From Pseudobacillus lumedeiriae (GTDB lineage Bacteria > Bacillota > Bacilli > Bacillales > Domibacillaceae), in the NCBI RefSeq assembly GCF_044891285.1, contig NZ_JAUIYO010000013.1, forward strand, positions 9,329-73,328: a stretch of 64,000 bases of DNA. The letters run 5' to 3'. The translations under genes and the position numbers were made by a program. The notes below the pieces were generated by a model, which saw only the letters and a list, made by a program, of their open reading frames with translations, was not told the DNA's origin and made no database searches. Shown here in pieces: positions 8,747-17,598 of this stretch. Position 1 is the first letter of the stretch; each line of letters starts with the position of its first letter.

Positions 8747-9121
8747 TTACTTGCCAGCTTTCAAATTTGTTAATACATTGACAACAAAAAGCAAGATACC
8801 AAGCACAGTCAATGTGGCGCCTGTTGCGACTCCCGCAGTATAGGCAGATTTTTCAGTCGTAAGAAGCAGGGATAATGAGATCATCATGACTGGCAGACCG
8901 ATATTATGAAGCCAAAAATGTGCTTTTGCCATTCCATTATGGGCGAGATTAGGAAAAATATGATATAAAATACCTACAAGCATTAGAGCAGCCCATCCTA
9001 AAAGATTAACATGCACATGTACTCCAGCTAAATCATAAGAATGAACGACAGACATGTAATAACCAAGCAGTACACCAATCGCAAAGTAGACCACAGAAAT
9101 TTTAATTAGCCGAATTGCCAT
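8747..9121 (-). CDS. Small four-helix membrane protein related to haem-copper oxidase subunit I
   Basis: A 124-residue protein with four hydrophobic helices. The segment HVHVNLLGW and later F-P-x3-H-x5-H residues resemble the haem-ligand region of CcoN/NorB-type oxidase subunit I, and such proteins are often named 'cytochrome-c oxidase'. It is far shorter than a true catalytic subunit (about 450 residues or more), so it cannot be a full oxidase. A haem- or metal-binding role is possible. The ATG start follows GGGAGGAG. No other oxidase gene lies nearby. Confidence 0.7.
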   Translation of the reverse strand: MAIRLIKISVVYFAIGVLLGYYMSVVHSYDLAGVHVHVNLLGWAALMLVGILYHIFPNLAHNGMAKAHFWLHNIGLPVMMISLSLLLTTEKSAYTAGVATGATLTVLGILLFVVNVLTNLKAGK

Positions 9122-9350
9122 TTTAACTCCTCCCTTCTTACTTCAATTTATGCGTCAACTCACCGTAAATACCTATTGCAGAAAAATATTTCCCCATCGG
9201 AAAGGACTAGCTTTCCTAAATAGATAGGGAAGCTTATCCATTTTCCCGGCATGGCCTTCTTCTTATTCATATTGCAGCAGTGACAAGTAACCAACGTGTG
9301 CTACACTATATAAGTGAATAGATAAAACTTCAACGAAAGGACGATAGAAA

Positions 9351-9572
9351 GTGAAAAAGTTTACATTTGTCATTCCGATCATGATTCTCGTAGGTGCCAT
9401 TTCCTTATGGATGCTAAACAAGGATTATTCGGAAATTGATCTGCAAATACGACTAATGATTACCGCTGGGGCGATGATCGTTTCAGGGATTATCTCCTAC
9501 TTTTTATTAGGCAGCGATGGGGAAAAATCCTCTGCCCCGCTTCCCAAAGATAAGAGTAAAAAGAAGAAGTAA
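9351..9572 (+). CDS. Small two-TM hypothetical protein
   Basis: A 73-residue protein with two hydrophobic segments (about 4-21 and 32-51) separated by a short acidic loop and ending in a Lys-rich tail. I do not recognise the family beyond small DUF-type Bacillus membrane proteins. It has a GTG start with AAAGGA nine bases upstream, a good context for a real gene. It is monocistronic; a terminator follows at 9653. Confidence 0.65.
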   Translation: MKKFTFVIPIMILVGAISLWMLNKDYSEIDLQIRLMITAGAMIVSGIISYFLLGSDGEKSSAPLPKDKSKKKK

Positions 9573-9652
9573 ACGGCTTTTATCGGTTTAAAGCTTTACC
9601 TTTGAATATAGAAAAAGAAAGACTTATTAAAAACACTTGTCAACAATGTAAA

Positions 9653-9682
9653 AGGAGCCAGACAATTCGCTGGCTCTCTCAA
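9653..9682. terminator. Terminator hairpin
   Basis: GAGCCAG and CTGGCTC pair around an eight-base loop between the small membrane protein and a gene remnant on the other strand. Confidence 0.7.
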
Positions 9683-9706
9683 ACATGTAGAAAGTGATTG
9701 ACACTC

Positions 9707-9884
9707 TTAGTTTGTTGTTACATTAATAGTTGAAGCAGCTAAAGGAACGACTTTAGCAAATGCGAATGGAGTAACAGTAAATTCTCCTTTGCCATTCACT
9801 ACATTGATTTTTTGGCTTCAAGCATTAGTAATCTCAGTGTTTTGAGATTCGACATTTAACGCCCCTTCAAAGTCATCTCCATAC
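9707..9884 (-). pseudogene. C-terminal gene remnant with in-frame stop
   Basis: Reading the minus strand gives a protein-like stretch (GDDFEGALNVESQNTEITNA, an in-frame TGA at 9818-9820, then SQKINVVNGKGEFTVTPFAF and a further 17 residues) ending in TAA at 9707. No start codon with a ribosome binding site is seen, and the sequence upstream is AT-rich noise. It looks like the decayed 3' end of a beta-sandwich secreted or glycosidase-type protein, but I cannot name the family. Confidence 0.45.
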
Positions 9885-10109
9885 AAACACCCAAAGCCTT
9901 AAATATATTATATTAAAAAAGCAAAATATATTATTGCTAATTAATTTTTACCTATTCCTTCTTAATTATTTAATATTTTATACCAATAAATCTATTATAT
10001 AACTCCCCTGGTAAAGTAATATTTTCATTTATAACATCATTTTTCCATAATTGTTTCTTTCTCTAAATATGGCCATGAAAAAATGAGATCCTTTCTTGCT
10101 TTGACATAC
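9885..10109. other. AT-rich non-coding stretch
   Basis: Very AT-rich sequence between the remnant and the terminator of the endopeptidase gene. I see no ORF or structured element. Confidence 0.5.
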
Positions 10110-10150
10110 AAAAAGGAGACTGACTCCCTTTTGAGTCAATCTCCTTTGTT
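10110..10150 (-). terminator. Terminator with GACTCAA-type arms
   Basis: AAGGAGACTGACTC and GAGTCAATCTCCTTT flank a short loop just after the stop of the LysM-M14 gene. The arms are a miniature of the dispersed 125-bp palindromes at 14.5, 19.8 and 62.3 kb. Confidence 0.75.
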
Positions 10151-10153
10151 TCA

Positions 10154-11335
10154 TTAGGTTAGTGAATAAATCAGTATCCCAGAAGCGGCATTGTAAATTT
10201 CATCAAATTGAGACAGCGGAAGCGGGTTTTGTCCTTCTCCTAATTCAATTGTGAAGCCCGGCCTGCGAAATTCTTGGATAAACCAATCCTTATACCCCGA
10301 ATGACTGTCTACATAACGGATAGCTTTATAGCCGCTCACTTGAGCAAACAAGCGAGCAAGCCGTTCCGATTCAGGCGGCTCCAATCCCTCATATCCCCAG
10401 TAAAATTCTTTCCCTTGTGTATGCAGCGCCAACAGCCGTTCAAAGCTTTCTTTTTTCACTAGGTCGGCCATTGCCTTCGTTTCTGGTTCAGACAGCGGAG
10501 CATAACCTGGGAAGTCACGCGGGGCCGGCGCTTTTGGCTTTCGGGTCGCTTCGAATTCCCAATTAGCCGGAAACTGCTTATTTAAATCGACACCGCGAAT
10601 GTTTGCTTTCCATCCGGAAAAATCACGGCTGCCTTTGTTAATGGCAAGCACTTCTTCTTCCATTCCAGCTGGCGGACCATTTAACACTAAATTCACTCCG
10701 TCCGGATCAACCATCGGTACAGCTGACAGCTGTGTTCGCGTATATAAAGGAAGAGTCGCCACTCCCTTAATCGCAAAATGATTCGTTAAAGAAAGCAAAT
10801 ATTCATTCAAAAAACGCATTAAAATAGGTGTAGTGATCCATTCATTTGCATGGAAGGAGGCATTCATTTGTACCTTGCGATTGCTTGTTCCAATTCGCAA
10901 ATCATATAGCGGCAAGCCTAGCACACTTTTTCCAGCTTCCCTTTTTCGCATAAACGGATAAATGGCCAGCAGCCGATTCATGTCATTCCTCATTCGTTCA
11001 AAATCATAAGGCTGTTTTCCATCTACAATAAACGATGTCACTCTTACCGGAATCTTCACCTTTTGTCCCACTTTCAGCTGATTCGGATTGACATCCGGAT
11101 TCAACAAAAGCAGCGCATCGACATGTATATTCCGGGCTGACGCCAGTTTCCAAAATGAATCTCCTTTCTCGATCACATGCGTCGTCACTGTAAATCCCGG
11201 AATACGAATAACCTGTCCAATCCGCAATTCATTAGGATCGACCCCTGAATTTGAATCAATAATCAGCACGAGCGGCATATAGAATAACTGGCTATAGTAC
11301 CAGAGTGTATCCCCTCTCCGCACACGAATTTCCAT
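10154..11335 (-). CDS. LysM-M14 peptidase, gamma-D-glutamyl-L-diamino acid endopeptidase type
   Basis: A 393-residue peptidoglycan peptidase. Two LysM repeats (about 2-46 and 50-95) precede an M14 zinc carboxypeptidase domain. Zinc ligands are visible in FHANEW (His, Glu) and in LALHTQGKEF (His), with the catalytic Glu in FTIELGEG. The architecture matches Bacillus YqgT and endopeptidase I, which cut D-Glu-gamma-meso-DAP bonds, often in sporulation or muropeptide recycling. There is no signal peptide. I chose ATG 11335: it begins directly at the first LysM and has AGGAGG upstream, though at a long 13-base spacing. The upstream in-frame ATG 11377 has no Shine-Dalgarno. Confidence 0.88.
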   Translation of the reverse strand: MEIRVRRGDTLWYYSQLFYMPLVLIIDSNSGVDPNELRIGQVIRIPGFTVTTHVIEKGDSFWKLASARNIHVDALLLLNPDVNPNQLKVGQKVKIPVRVTSFIVDGKQPYDFERMRNDMNRLLAIYPFMRKREAGKSVLGLPLYDLRIGTSNRKVQMNASFHANEWITTPILMRFLNEYLLSLTNHFAIKGVATLPLYTRTQLSAVPMVDPDGVNLVLNGPPAGMEEEVLAINKGSRDFSGWKANIRGVDLNKQFPANWEFEATRKPKAPAPRDFPGYAPLSEPETKAMADLVKKESFERLLALHTQGKEFYWGYEGLEPPESERLARLFAQVSGYKAIRYVDSHSGYKDWFIQEFRRPGFTIELGEGQNPLPLSQFDEIYNAASGILIYSLT

Positions 11336-11445
11336 AGTAACGTCATAGCCTCCTATTAAAAGCTTTTTACACATCATATGTGTACGGGGGAAAAGCTATG
11401 ACTCGCTTCGTCACCTTAAACGGTTATATAGCCTCTATACAAGAA

Positions 11446-11490
11446 AGAGGATGTCCCTAAAAGTTATACTTTTGGAACACCCTCCGAATG
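11446..11490 (-). terminator. Terminator (second copy of hairpin family)
   Basis: The sequence GAGGATGTCCCTAAAAG...CTTTTGGAACACCCTC folds into one stem and matches the hairpin at 8690-8745. It lies downstream of the deacetylase gene. Confidence 0.7.
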
Positions 11491-11551
11491 ATCATAGAAC
11501 AAAAACACGTTATATGCGAAAAGGACGAAAATATGTGTACCAACGAATGAT

Positions 11552-12793
11552 CTAATACATGCCTTCAATTTTTTGGACAAAGTCATCAAGCGTATGACGC
11601 GGACTAATGCCTTGTCTTTTTAAAGTATACGGATCATCTCCAAGCTGCACATTTCCCGTTTCGGTCGTGAAAGCAAGACGAATGCCCACGGCCTTTGCCG
11701 CTTCAATCGTGTGAGGAGCGTATTGTCCCCATGGATAAGCTAAATATTGAATGGACGCGGGATCTTTAAGGGCTCTCCCGATATATTCCCGGCCTTTTAC
11801 TAAATCCTCTTCAATTTCCGGCGCCGTTTTTGACACTAAATAAGGAATTTGTGTCTCTCTTTCCCTTAAATGCATTCCTTGTGTATGATGCTGAAAATTA
11901 AGCACACCTTCTGTTTCGCTGATCTCCTTGTGTCCCATATATTGCAAAGTCATCGGGTCCCACGGCTGAGCATAGGCTCTCACCTTCCCGCCAATGACAA
12001 ACACGACCGCTTTTTGATTGTTTTGCTGCAATATAGGATAGGCATACTTTTGTGTGGATAAATAATTATCATCAAATGTAACGACCGCGACTTTTCCGGT
12101 TAAGTTTTGATTATGGTTTAAATAGCTGTCTAACTCTTCCATCAAAATCGTCCGCCATCCATTCTCCTTTAAATAATTCATTTGCTTTTCAAACTCGTCT
12201 ACTCGAATGACCATCGAATTATTATGGAAGTCCGTCTCTTCTGGGTTTTCAAGCATGTGATGATACATCAACACAGGAATGCCTAAATCCTCAGTTACCT
12301 TATCTTTATGAATATAGCCAATTTGACCAGCAATATGAATCATATACCAGTCTCCTATTTTCCTTACAATTGGATAACGAATGTTGCCTTTAATAACGGC
12401 GATTCCCTTTTGTTGTTTATTAATCCGGTCATAAACAACTGTTTCCGATTTTGTAATAACGACTGCATTCGTATGACTGACTGCTTTTGCGGGCACTTTT
12501 TGGACTTTCATCGCAGGAATGAATGCTGAACTTTTCTCTACAAAAGCCGTTCCATTTCCAAATGAAAGATAATAATAAGATGAATCCTCTTCCACTACTT
12601 TGTAAAATTGTTTCGGCAAAAGAACTCCCACTTCTACAGGCTTTCCATCTATTTGATCATACGCGGGAATATTTTGTGTGGCTGTCACCCATTTTGATTC
12701 CTCAGCCGCTTCTACCCTTTCATTGAAAAAGCTAGTGATTAAGATAAAAGAAAGAAAGAAAATTAGTGCTATTTTAATATATAATCCTTTCAT
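11552..12793 (-). CDS. Secreted polysaccharide deacetylase (NodB-fold)
   Basis: A 413-residue exported protein. Residues 1-29 form a signal sequence, 35-165 carry SH3-like repeats, and 170-410 are a NodB-homology domain. The catalytic motif is TFDDNYLS rather than TFDDG, with the second metal motif in FQHHTQGMH and an opening VLMYHHM. The MYHH/TFDD pattern is typical of IcaB/YxkH-like extracytoplasmic deacetylases of poly-N-acetylglucosamine-type polymers. The substrate is not known. It appears monocistronic, with a terminator at 11446. Confidence 0.85.
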   Translation of the reverse strand: MKGLYIKIALIFFLSFILITSFFNERVEAAEESKWVTATQNIPAYDQIDGKPVEVGVLLPKQFYKVVEEDSSYYYLSFGNGTAFVEKSSAFIPAMKVQKVPAKAVSHTNAVVITKSETVVYDRINKQQKGIAVIKGNIRYPIVRKIGDWYMIHIAGQIGYIHKDKVTEDLGIPVLMYHHMLENPEETDFHNNSMVIRVDEFEKQMNYLKENGWRTILMEELDSYLNHNQNLTGKVAVVTFDDNYLSTQKYAYPILQQNNQKAVVFVIGGKVRAYAQPWDPMTLQYMGHKEISETEGVLNFQHHTQGMHLRERETQIPYLVSKTAPEIEEDLVKGREYIGRALKDPASIQYLAYPWGQYAPHTIEAAKAVGIRLAFTTETGNVQLGDDPYTLKRQGISPRHTLDDFVQKIEGMY

Positions 12794-12930
12794 GAATTTC
12801 CACTCTTCTCTATAATATAGTTATAAAATACTAAATCCATAACCATACTATAGTAACATAAACTATTTTATAATAAAAGGATATAATTCTAATATATTCC
12901 ATAAACGTGTTGATACTTAAAGAATTCATG

Positions 12931-12959
12931 AAAAAAACCGCTGCCAGCAGCAGCGGTTC
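12931..12959 (-). terminator. Rho-independent terminator
   Basis: On the minus strand AACCGCTG-loop-CAGCGGTT is followed by seven T. It terminates the HAD phosphatase gene. Confidence 0.85.
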
Positions 12960-12983
12960 GAAAACCTCTTACAGTACTATTTA

Positions 12984-13799
12984 TTATTCGCCCTCAGCAA
13001 CTACGCAGTTTAACACAAACTTCTCAATCACATGGCGCACGCCTTCTTCATTGTTTGATCGGGAGATATAATCCGCTTTTTCTTTGACCTCTTCGACTGC
13101 ATTTCCCATCGCTACACCAAGACCTGCTGTCAGTACAAGATCTAGGTCGTTATAGTTGTCGCCAATCCCAATGATTTCTGAACGTTCAATGCCAAGTTTT
13201 TGTGCTAAATGCAGCAAGGCAATTCCTTTATTAGCTTCTGGATGCGTCACCTCAAGATAAGTAGGTTTCGATTTCGCAATGCTCGCCCGCTCACCGAATA
13301 AAGCCCGCAGTTCGCTTTGCAAAACGTCAATACAATGAGGCTCATCAATGAAAAGCGCTTTCGTAAATCCCCGCTCAGCAAGGCTCACAAGGTTCGGCTC
13401 CACCTTGTAAGGAACTTGAACTGCCTCCGCATACCGGCGAAGAATCTCATTGTCTGAAGCGGCATAGAGCATGTCGTCCTGATACACCTGCAAGTGCATA
13501 TTTTTCTCACAGGCCATTTCAATCAACTGATGGGCAATGTCCGATGGAACAGGGCGCTCATACATCACTTCTTTTTCTTCTACATCTTGAATAAGCGCAC
13601 CTTGGTAAGTAATGAGAGGTACATTTAAACCGAGCTGCTCAGCAAACCGCTTAGCGGAACGAAACATCCGCCCGGTTGCAATTGTGACAACTGTTCCGCG
13701 TGCCACTGCTTGTTGAATCGCCTCGATTGTTCCTTGTGAAACGATTAATTCATCGTTCAGCAATGTCCCATCAAGGTCGATCGCTACCATCTTGTACAT
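12984..13799 (-). CDS. Cof-type HAD hydrolase (sugar- or cofactor-phosphate phosphatase)
   Basis: A 271-residue cytoplasmic phosphatase of HAD subfamily IIB. Motif I DLDGTLL (D8 nucleophile, D10 acid) is at the N-terminus, motif II is TIATGR, the Lys is in KSKPTYLEV, and motif IV is GDNYNDLDL. B. subtilis paralogues (YcsE, YwpJ and others) hydrolyse small phosphorylated metabolites with broad specificity; the substrate here is unknown. The start has AGGAGGGG upstream. The cyclase gene ends 47 bp upstream, so they may be co-transcribed. Confidence 0.88.
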   Translation of the reverse strand: MYKMVAIDLDGTLLNDELIVSQGTIEAIQQAVARGTVVTIATGRMFRSAKRFAEQLGLNVPLITYQGALIQDVEEKEVMYERPVPSDIAHQLIEMACEKNMHLQVYQDDMLYAASDNEILRRYAEAVQVPYKVEPNLVSLAERGFTKALFIDEPHCIDVLQSELRALFGERASIAKSKPTYLEVTHPEANKGIALLHLAQKLGIERSEIIGIGDNYNDLDLVLTAGLGVAMGNAVEEVKEKADYISRSNNEEGVRHVIEKFVLNCVVAEGE

Positions 13800-13846
13800 G
13801 TTACCCCTCCTCTATGAATATCAACAAGTGACACCATTCAAGCTGA

Positions 13847-14467
13847 TTATTGTGTAATTCCTTCAATCAATAAAACTCTGGCTGGAGCCGCGTCCGTCCC
13901 TACGAGTTTAAGAGGAGCAGCAACCATAAAATACTGGCCCTGTTCGATCTCTTTTAATCTTAAACCTTCGATCACAATTACATTGTGCGCAAACAATGTT
14001 TTATGAGTTGGATGCCCCGGCTGGCTTCTCTCTACACCAAGCGCATCGATTCCAATTCCGCGGACTCCGATCTGCGAAAGGTATTCTGCTCCATCTTCCG
14101 CAAGAAAAATAAATTCAAAATTGAACGTGTCTTCAAATGAATTTTTCGTTTTAAATAACACGAAATCGCCTTTTTGAATGTCTAAATTCTCCAAGTCCGC
14201 TTTCGTAATCCGATCTTCTACTTCTGTTAAATCGAACACTTTACAATCGCCTACTAAATGATCTAATGCGATCGTTTCAAACGTGTCTCCATCTGTCACC
14301 ATATGAAGCGGTGCATCGATATGTGTTCCTGTATGTACATCTAATTCAATGCGAGATTCTGTTACATAGCCGTTCGTAACTGGGTTTAGTTTTGGCTGTT
14401 TTTCCGGTTTATTTTTATATACCGTCATACCTTCAAAAATAGAATCAGTAATATCAAATACTTTCAT
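13847..14467 (-). CDS. Cyclase / kynurenine-formamidase-like metal hydrolase
   Basis: A 206-residue protein of the cyclase family, carrying the signature HTGTHIDAPLH that binds the catalytic metal. Relatives include arylformamidase (KynB) and isatin hydrolase; no other tryptophan-degradation gene is adjacent, so the natural substrate is open. I chose ATG 14467 because GGGTGG is six bases upstream; the longer GTG 14476 start sits inside that Shine-Dalgarno. It lies downstream of gndA but is separated from it by a 128-bp palindrome. Confidence 0.8.
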   Translation of the reverse strand: MKVFDITDSIFEGMTVYKNKPEKQPKLNPVTNGYVTESRIELDVHTGTHIDAPLHMVTDGDTFETIALDHLVGDCKVFDLTEVEDRITKADLENLDIQKGDFVLFKTKNSFEDTFNFEFIFLAEDGAEYLSQIGVRGIGIDALGVERSQPGHPTHKTLFAHNVIVIEGLRLKEIEQGQYFMVAAPLKLVGTDAAPARVLLIEGITQ

Positions 14468-14512
14468 CTTATCCACCCGCCCTTTAGTTCATTTATTTTG
14501 TCGTACACTTTT

Positions 14513-14640
14513 AAAGAGGCTGACTCAACCGAAAGTGTCAGACCCCACAACAACAATATACTGTATATTTGAAAGATTGGCATCCATTATATACAATACA
14601 TCGCGAGTGAGGTCAGACTCTTTTGGAGTCAACCTCTTTT
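14513..14640. repeat. GACTCAA palindrome, copy 1
   Basis: A ~128-bp imperfect palindrome. The outer arms are AAGAGGCTGACTCAA and TTGGAGTCAACCTCTTTT, with inner arms GTGTCAGACC and GGTCAGACTC around an ATATACTG-like AT-rich centre. It sits just downstream of gndA and could act as a large terminator. Related copies are at 19835, 37413 and 62307. Confidence 0.75.
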
Positions 14641-14653
14641 ATCAATCATTTGA

Positions 14654-16078
14654 TTAATTTAAAACTTTTGAAGCCCACTCTGTGTGGAATACGCCTTCCT
14701 TATCGATACGCTGATACGTATGTGCACCAAAGTAATCGCGCTGTGCCTGAAGCAGATTAGCCGGCAATGTTTCTGTACGATAGCTGTCATAGTAAGCTAA
14801 AGCACTAGAGAATGACGGTACTGGAATTCCTTGTTCAATCGCAAGAGCAAGAACTTCACGCAAAGCAGATTGATAGCTTTCAACAATCTCTTTAAAGTAT
14901 TCATCCAGTAAAAGGTTAGCTAATTCTGGATTGCGGTCATAAGCGTCCTTGATTTTTTGCAGGAATTGAGCACGGATGATACAGCCTCCGCGGAAAATCA
15001 TGGCGATATCGCCGTAATTGAGATTCCAATCATATTCTTCAGATGCTGCACGCATTTGAGCAAATCCTTGTGCGTATGAACAAATTTTACTCATATACAA
15101 TGCTTTGCGAACTGCTTCAATGATCTCTTCTTTATTGCCGTTGAATTCTTTTCTTTCTGGGCCTTTTAACAATTTACTTGCTTTGACACGCTCTTCTTTC
15201 ATAGCAGAGATAAAGCGGGCAAATACGGATTCAGTCACAATCGGAAGCGGAACACCTAAGTCTAACGCACTTTGGCTCGTCCATTTACCTGTACCTTTTT
15301 GACCCGCTGTATCTAAAATAACATCAACTAAAGGTTTTCCTGTTTCTTCATCTACTTTTGTAAAGATGTCTGCTGTAATTTCGATTAGGTAGCTGTCTAG
15401 TTCACCTTTGTTCCACTCAGCAAATACTTCATGAAGCTCTTGTGCACTTAAGCCAATTACATTCTTCATGATGAAATACGCTTCTGAAATCAATTGCATA
15501 TCGCCGTATTCAATACCGTTATGAACCATTTTTACATAATGCCCCGCACCATTAGGGCCGATATATGTACAGCAGGCATCTCCTTCTACTTTTGCAGAAA
15601 TGGCTTCGAAAATAGGTTGTACGAGCTCGAATGCTTCTTTTTGACCGCCAGGCATAATAGAAGGACCGTTTAACGCGCCTTCTTCTCCACCCGAAACGCC
15701 TGTACCGATGAAGTGGATGCCCGTTGTTTCTAACTCTTTATTACGTCTGATCGTATCTTCGAAGAACGTATTTCCGCCATCGATCAGAATATCGCCTTTT
15801 TCAAGATAAGGTTTTAACGAATCGATTGTCGCATCTGTTGGTCCACCTGCTTTTACCATTAATAAAATTTTGCGTGGCTTTTCTAAAGAATGGACAAATT
15901 CTTCGATTGTACTTGCACCAACAAAGTTTTTCCCTGCAGCTTCTGCCTCTAAAAACTCTTTCGTTTTATCATATGAACGATTGTAAACAGCCACAGAGTA
16001 GCCGCGGCTTTCAATATTCAACGCCAGGTTTTTCCCCATTACTGCTAAACCAATTACACCGATTTGTTGCTTTGCCAT
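14654..16078 (-). CDS. gndA: 6-phosphogluconate dehydrogenase, decarboxylating
   Basis: Oxidises 6-phosphogluconate to ribulose-5-phosphate and CO2 with NADP(+). At 474 residues it is full length. The N-terminal Rossmann fold has GLAVMGKNLALN, followed by MVKAGG and the substrate-binding GTGVSGGEEGA and KMVHNGIEYGD. It is the last of three consecutive minus-strand genes, zwf-pgi-gndA. Together with HxlA/HxlB these enzymes form the dissimilatory ribulose-monophosphate cycle, in which gnd releases formaldehyde carbon as CO2. The start has AAAGGAGAG upstream. A repeat remnant (16107-16162) lies between it and pgi. Confidence 0.95.
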   Translation of the reverse strand: MAKQQIGVIGLAVMGKNLALNIESRGYSVAVYNRSYDKTKEFLEAEAAGKNFVGASTIEEFVHSLEKPRKILLMVKAGGPTDATIDSLKPYLEKGDILIDGGNTFFEDTIRRNKELETTGIHFIGTGVSGGEEGALNGPSIMPGGQKEAFELVQPIFEAISAKVEGDACCTYIGPNGAGHYVKMVHNGIEYGDMQLISEAYFIMKNVIGLSAQELHEVFAEWNKGELDSYLIEITADIFTKVDEETGKPLVDVILDTAGQKGTGKWTSQSALDLGVPLPIVTESVFARFISAMKEERVKASKLLKGPERKEFNGNKEEIIEAVRKALYMSKICSYAQGFAQMRAASEEYDWNLNYGDIAMIFRGGCIIRAQFLQKIKDAYDRNPELANLLLDEYFKEIVESYQSALREVLALAIEQGIPVPSFSSALAYYDSYRTETLPANLLQAQRDYFGAHTYQRIDKEGVFHTEWASKVLN

Positions 16079-16106
16079 ACGTTATCTCTCCTTTATTCAA
16101 TTAGTT

Positions 16107-16162
16107 TTGTTAAACTTGCCTGTTGATTTCCGCTCCAATCAACAATAGTCATCAACATAGCC
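16107..16162 (+). repeat. Bacillaceae repeat, internally deleted copy 2
   Basis: The outer ends of the dispersed repeat are joined directly: TTAAACTTGCCTGTTGATTT, CCGCTCCAATCAACAATAG, TCATCAACATAGCC. The GC-rich core is missing. It lies within the zwf-pgi-gndA gene run, between pgi and gndA. Confidence 0.7.
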
Positions 16163-16174
16163 ATTCAATTTAAA

Positions 16175-17515
16175 TTATCTAACTGGATAAACACTTTTTA
16201 CGTTTAATTGTTCTGCATCATATCCCGGCTTGCCTAATAGAGCAAACATGTTCTTCTTGTATGCTTCTACTCCTGGCTGGTCAAATGGATTGACACCTAA
16301 CAAGTACCCGCTTACCGCACATGCTTTTTCGAAGAAGTATACCATTTCCCCAAAATTATACTCGTTCAGTTCTTCCATTTCTACAAGCAGATTAGGAACT
16401 CCTCCATCCACGTGGGCCATCACTGCCCCTTGGAAAGCTTTCTTGTTGACTTCATCCAATGTCTTGCCAGCTAAGAAGTTGAGACCATCAAGATTGTCAG
16501 CATCTGCTTCAATCGTTACATCAACAGCCGGCTTCTTCACTTGCAGTACCGTTTCAATCAAATGACGGCGTCCTTCTTGTACGTATTGACCCATAGAATG
16601 CAAGTCCGTCGGGAAATTAACAGATGCCGGGAAGAGACCTTTATGATCTTTCCCTTCACTTTCTCCGAATAACTGCTTCCACCATTCAGATACATATTGA
16701 AGGGATGGCTCATAATTTACGAGCAGTTCAATCTCTTTTCCTTTTTGATAAAGACTGTTACGCACAACGGCATATTGATAGCATTCATTCGCTGCTAAAT
16801 CCTGATTGTTGTACTTATCATAGGCAGCCGCCGCTCCTGCCATCAATTGCTCAATGTCTATTCCAGCTGCAGCAATTGGTAAGAGGCCAACCGCTGTCAG
16901 GACAGAATATCTGCCGCCGATATCATCTGGAATAACAAACGTTTCATATCCTTCTTCATCGGCAAGTGTTTTCAATGCACCTTTTTCCCGATCTGTTGTT
17001 GCATAAATGCGTTTTCTCGCTTCTTCTTTTCCATACTTCTTCTCTAGATAATCACGGAAAATACGGAAAGCGATCGCCGGCTCTGTTGTTGTTCCGGATT
17101 TAGAGATGACATTCACAGAAATATCCTTGTCTTCTAACAACTCTAATAAATGAGTAATATATGTAGAGCTGAGGTTTTGACCCGCGAAATACACTTTCGT
17201 TGTATTTTCCATTTGATTATGGAAACTGTGGGACAAAGCCTCGATCGTTGCTCTCGCTCCTAAGTACGAACCGCCAGTACCGATAACGATGAGCGCATCT
17301 GAATTGCTTTGTATTCTTTTAGCAGCTTGCTGAATACGTCCAAATTCCTCTTTATCATAGTTAAGAGGCCAATCTACCCAGCCAAGAAAATCAGATCCTG
17401 CCCCTTTTCGTTCATGAAGCCGATCATGAGCGACAGCGACAAACTCTTTTACTTGATCCAAGTCACTTTCTTTCATAAACGGCAAAGCATTAGAGTAGTC
17501 AAAAGCAATAGCCAT
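16175..17515 (-). CDS. pgi: Glucose-6-phosphate isomerase
   Basis: Interconverts glucose-6-phosphate and fructose-6-phosphate. The 446-residue protein is the short Gram-positive form. Phosphate-binding GTGGSYLGARA and SKSGTTTEP are clear, as are the catalytic-region FGESEGKDHKG and the C-terminal NPFDQPGVEAYK. ATG 17515 follows AAAGGGGAAAT. Placement between zwf and gndA is unusual in Bacillus, where pgi is normally elsewhere. It makes sense if the operon turns fructose-6-phosphate from the RuMP cycle back into ribulose-5-phosphate. Confidence 0.95.
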   Translation of the reverse strand: MAIAFDYSNALPFMKESDLDQVKEFVAVAHDRLHERKGAGSDFLGWVDWPLNYDKEEFGRIQQAAKRIQSNSDALIVIGTGGSYLGARATIEALSHSFHNQMENTTKVYFAGQNLSSTYITHLLELLEDKDISVNVISKSGTTTEPAIAFRIFRDYLEKKYGKEEARKRIYATTDREKGALKTLADEEGYETFVIPDDIGGRYSVLTAVGLLPIAAAGIDIEQLMAGAAAAYDKYNNQDLAANECYQYAVVRNSLYQKGKEIELLVNYEPSLQYVSEWWKQLFGESEGKDHKGLFPASVNFPTDLHSMGQYVQEGRRHLIETVLQVKKPAVDVTIEADADNLDGLNFLAGKTLDEVNKKAFQGAVMAHVDGGVPNLLVEMEELNEYNFGEMVYFFEKACAVSGYLLGVNPFDQPGVEAYKKNMFALLGKPGYDAEQLNVKSVYPVR

Positions 17516-17598
17516 TCCATATTTCCCCTTTCTTGATGGAAAAATTTTTTGTTATTTTTCTCTTTATCCAAACGTGCGTTTCACACGGTCGTGATTGT

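Noticed and set aside
8589..8843. 84-codon ORF over the GC-rich repeat
   Set aside because: It is a product of the repeat plus the antisense of the 8747 gene.
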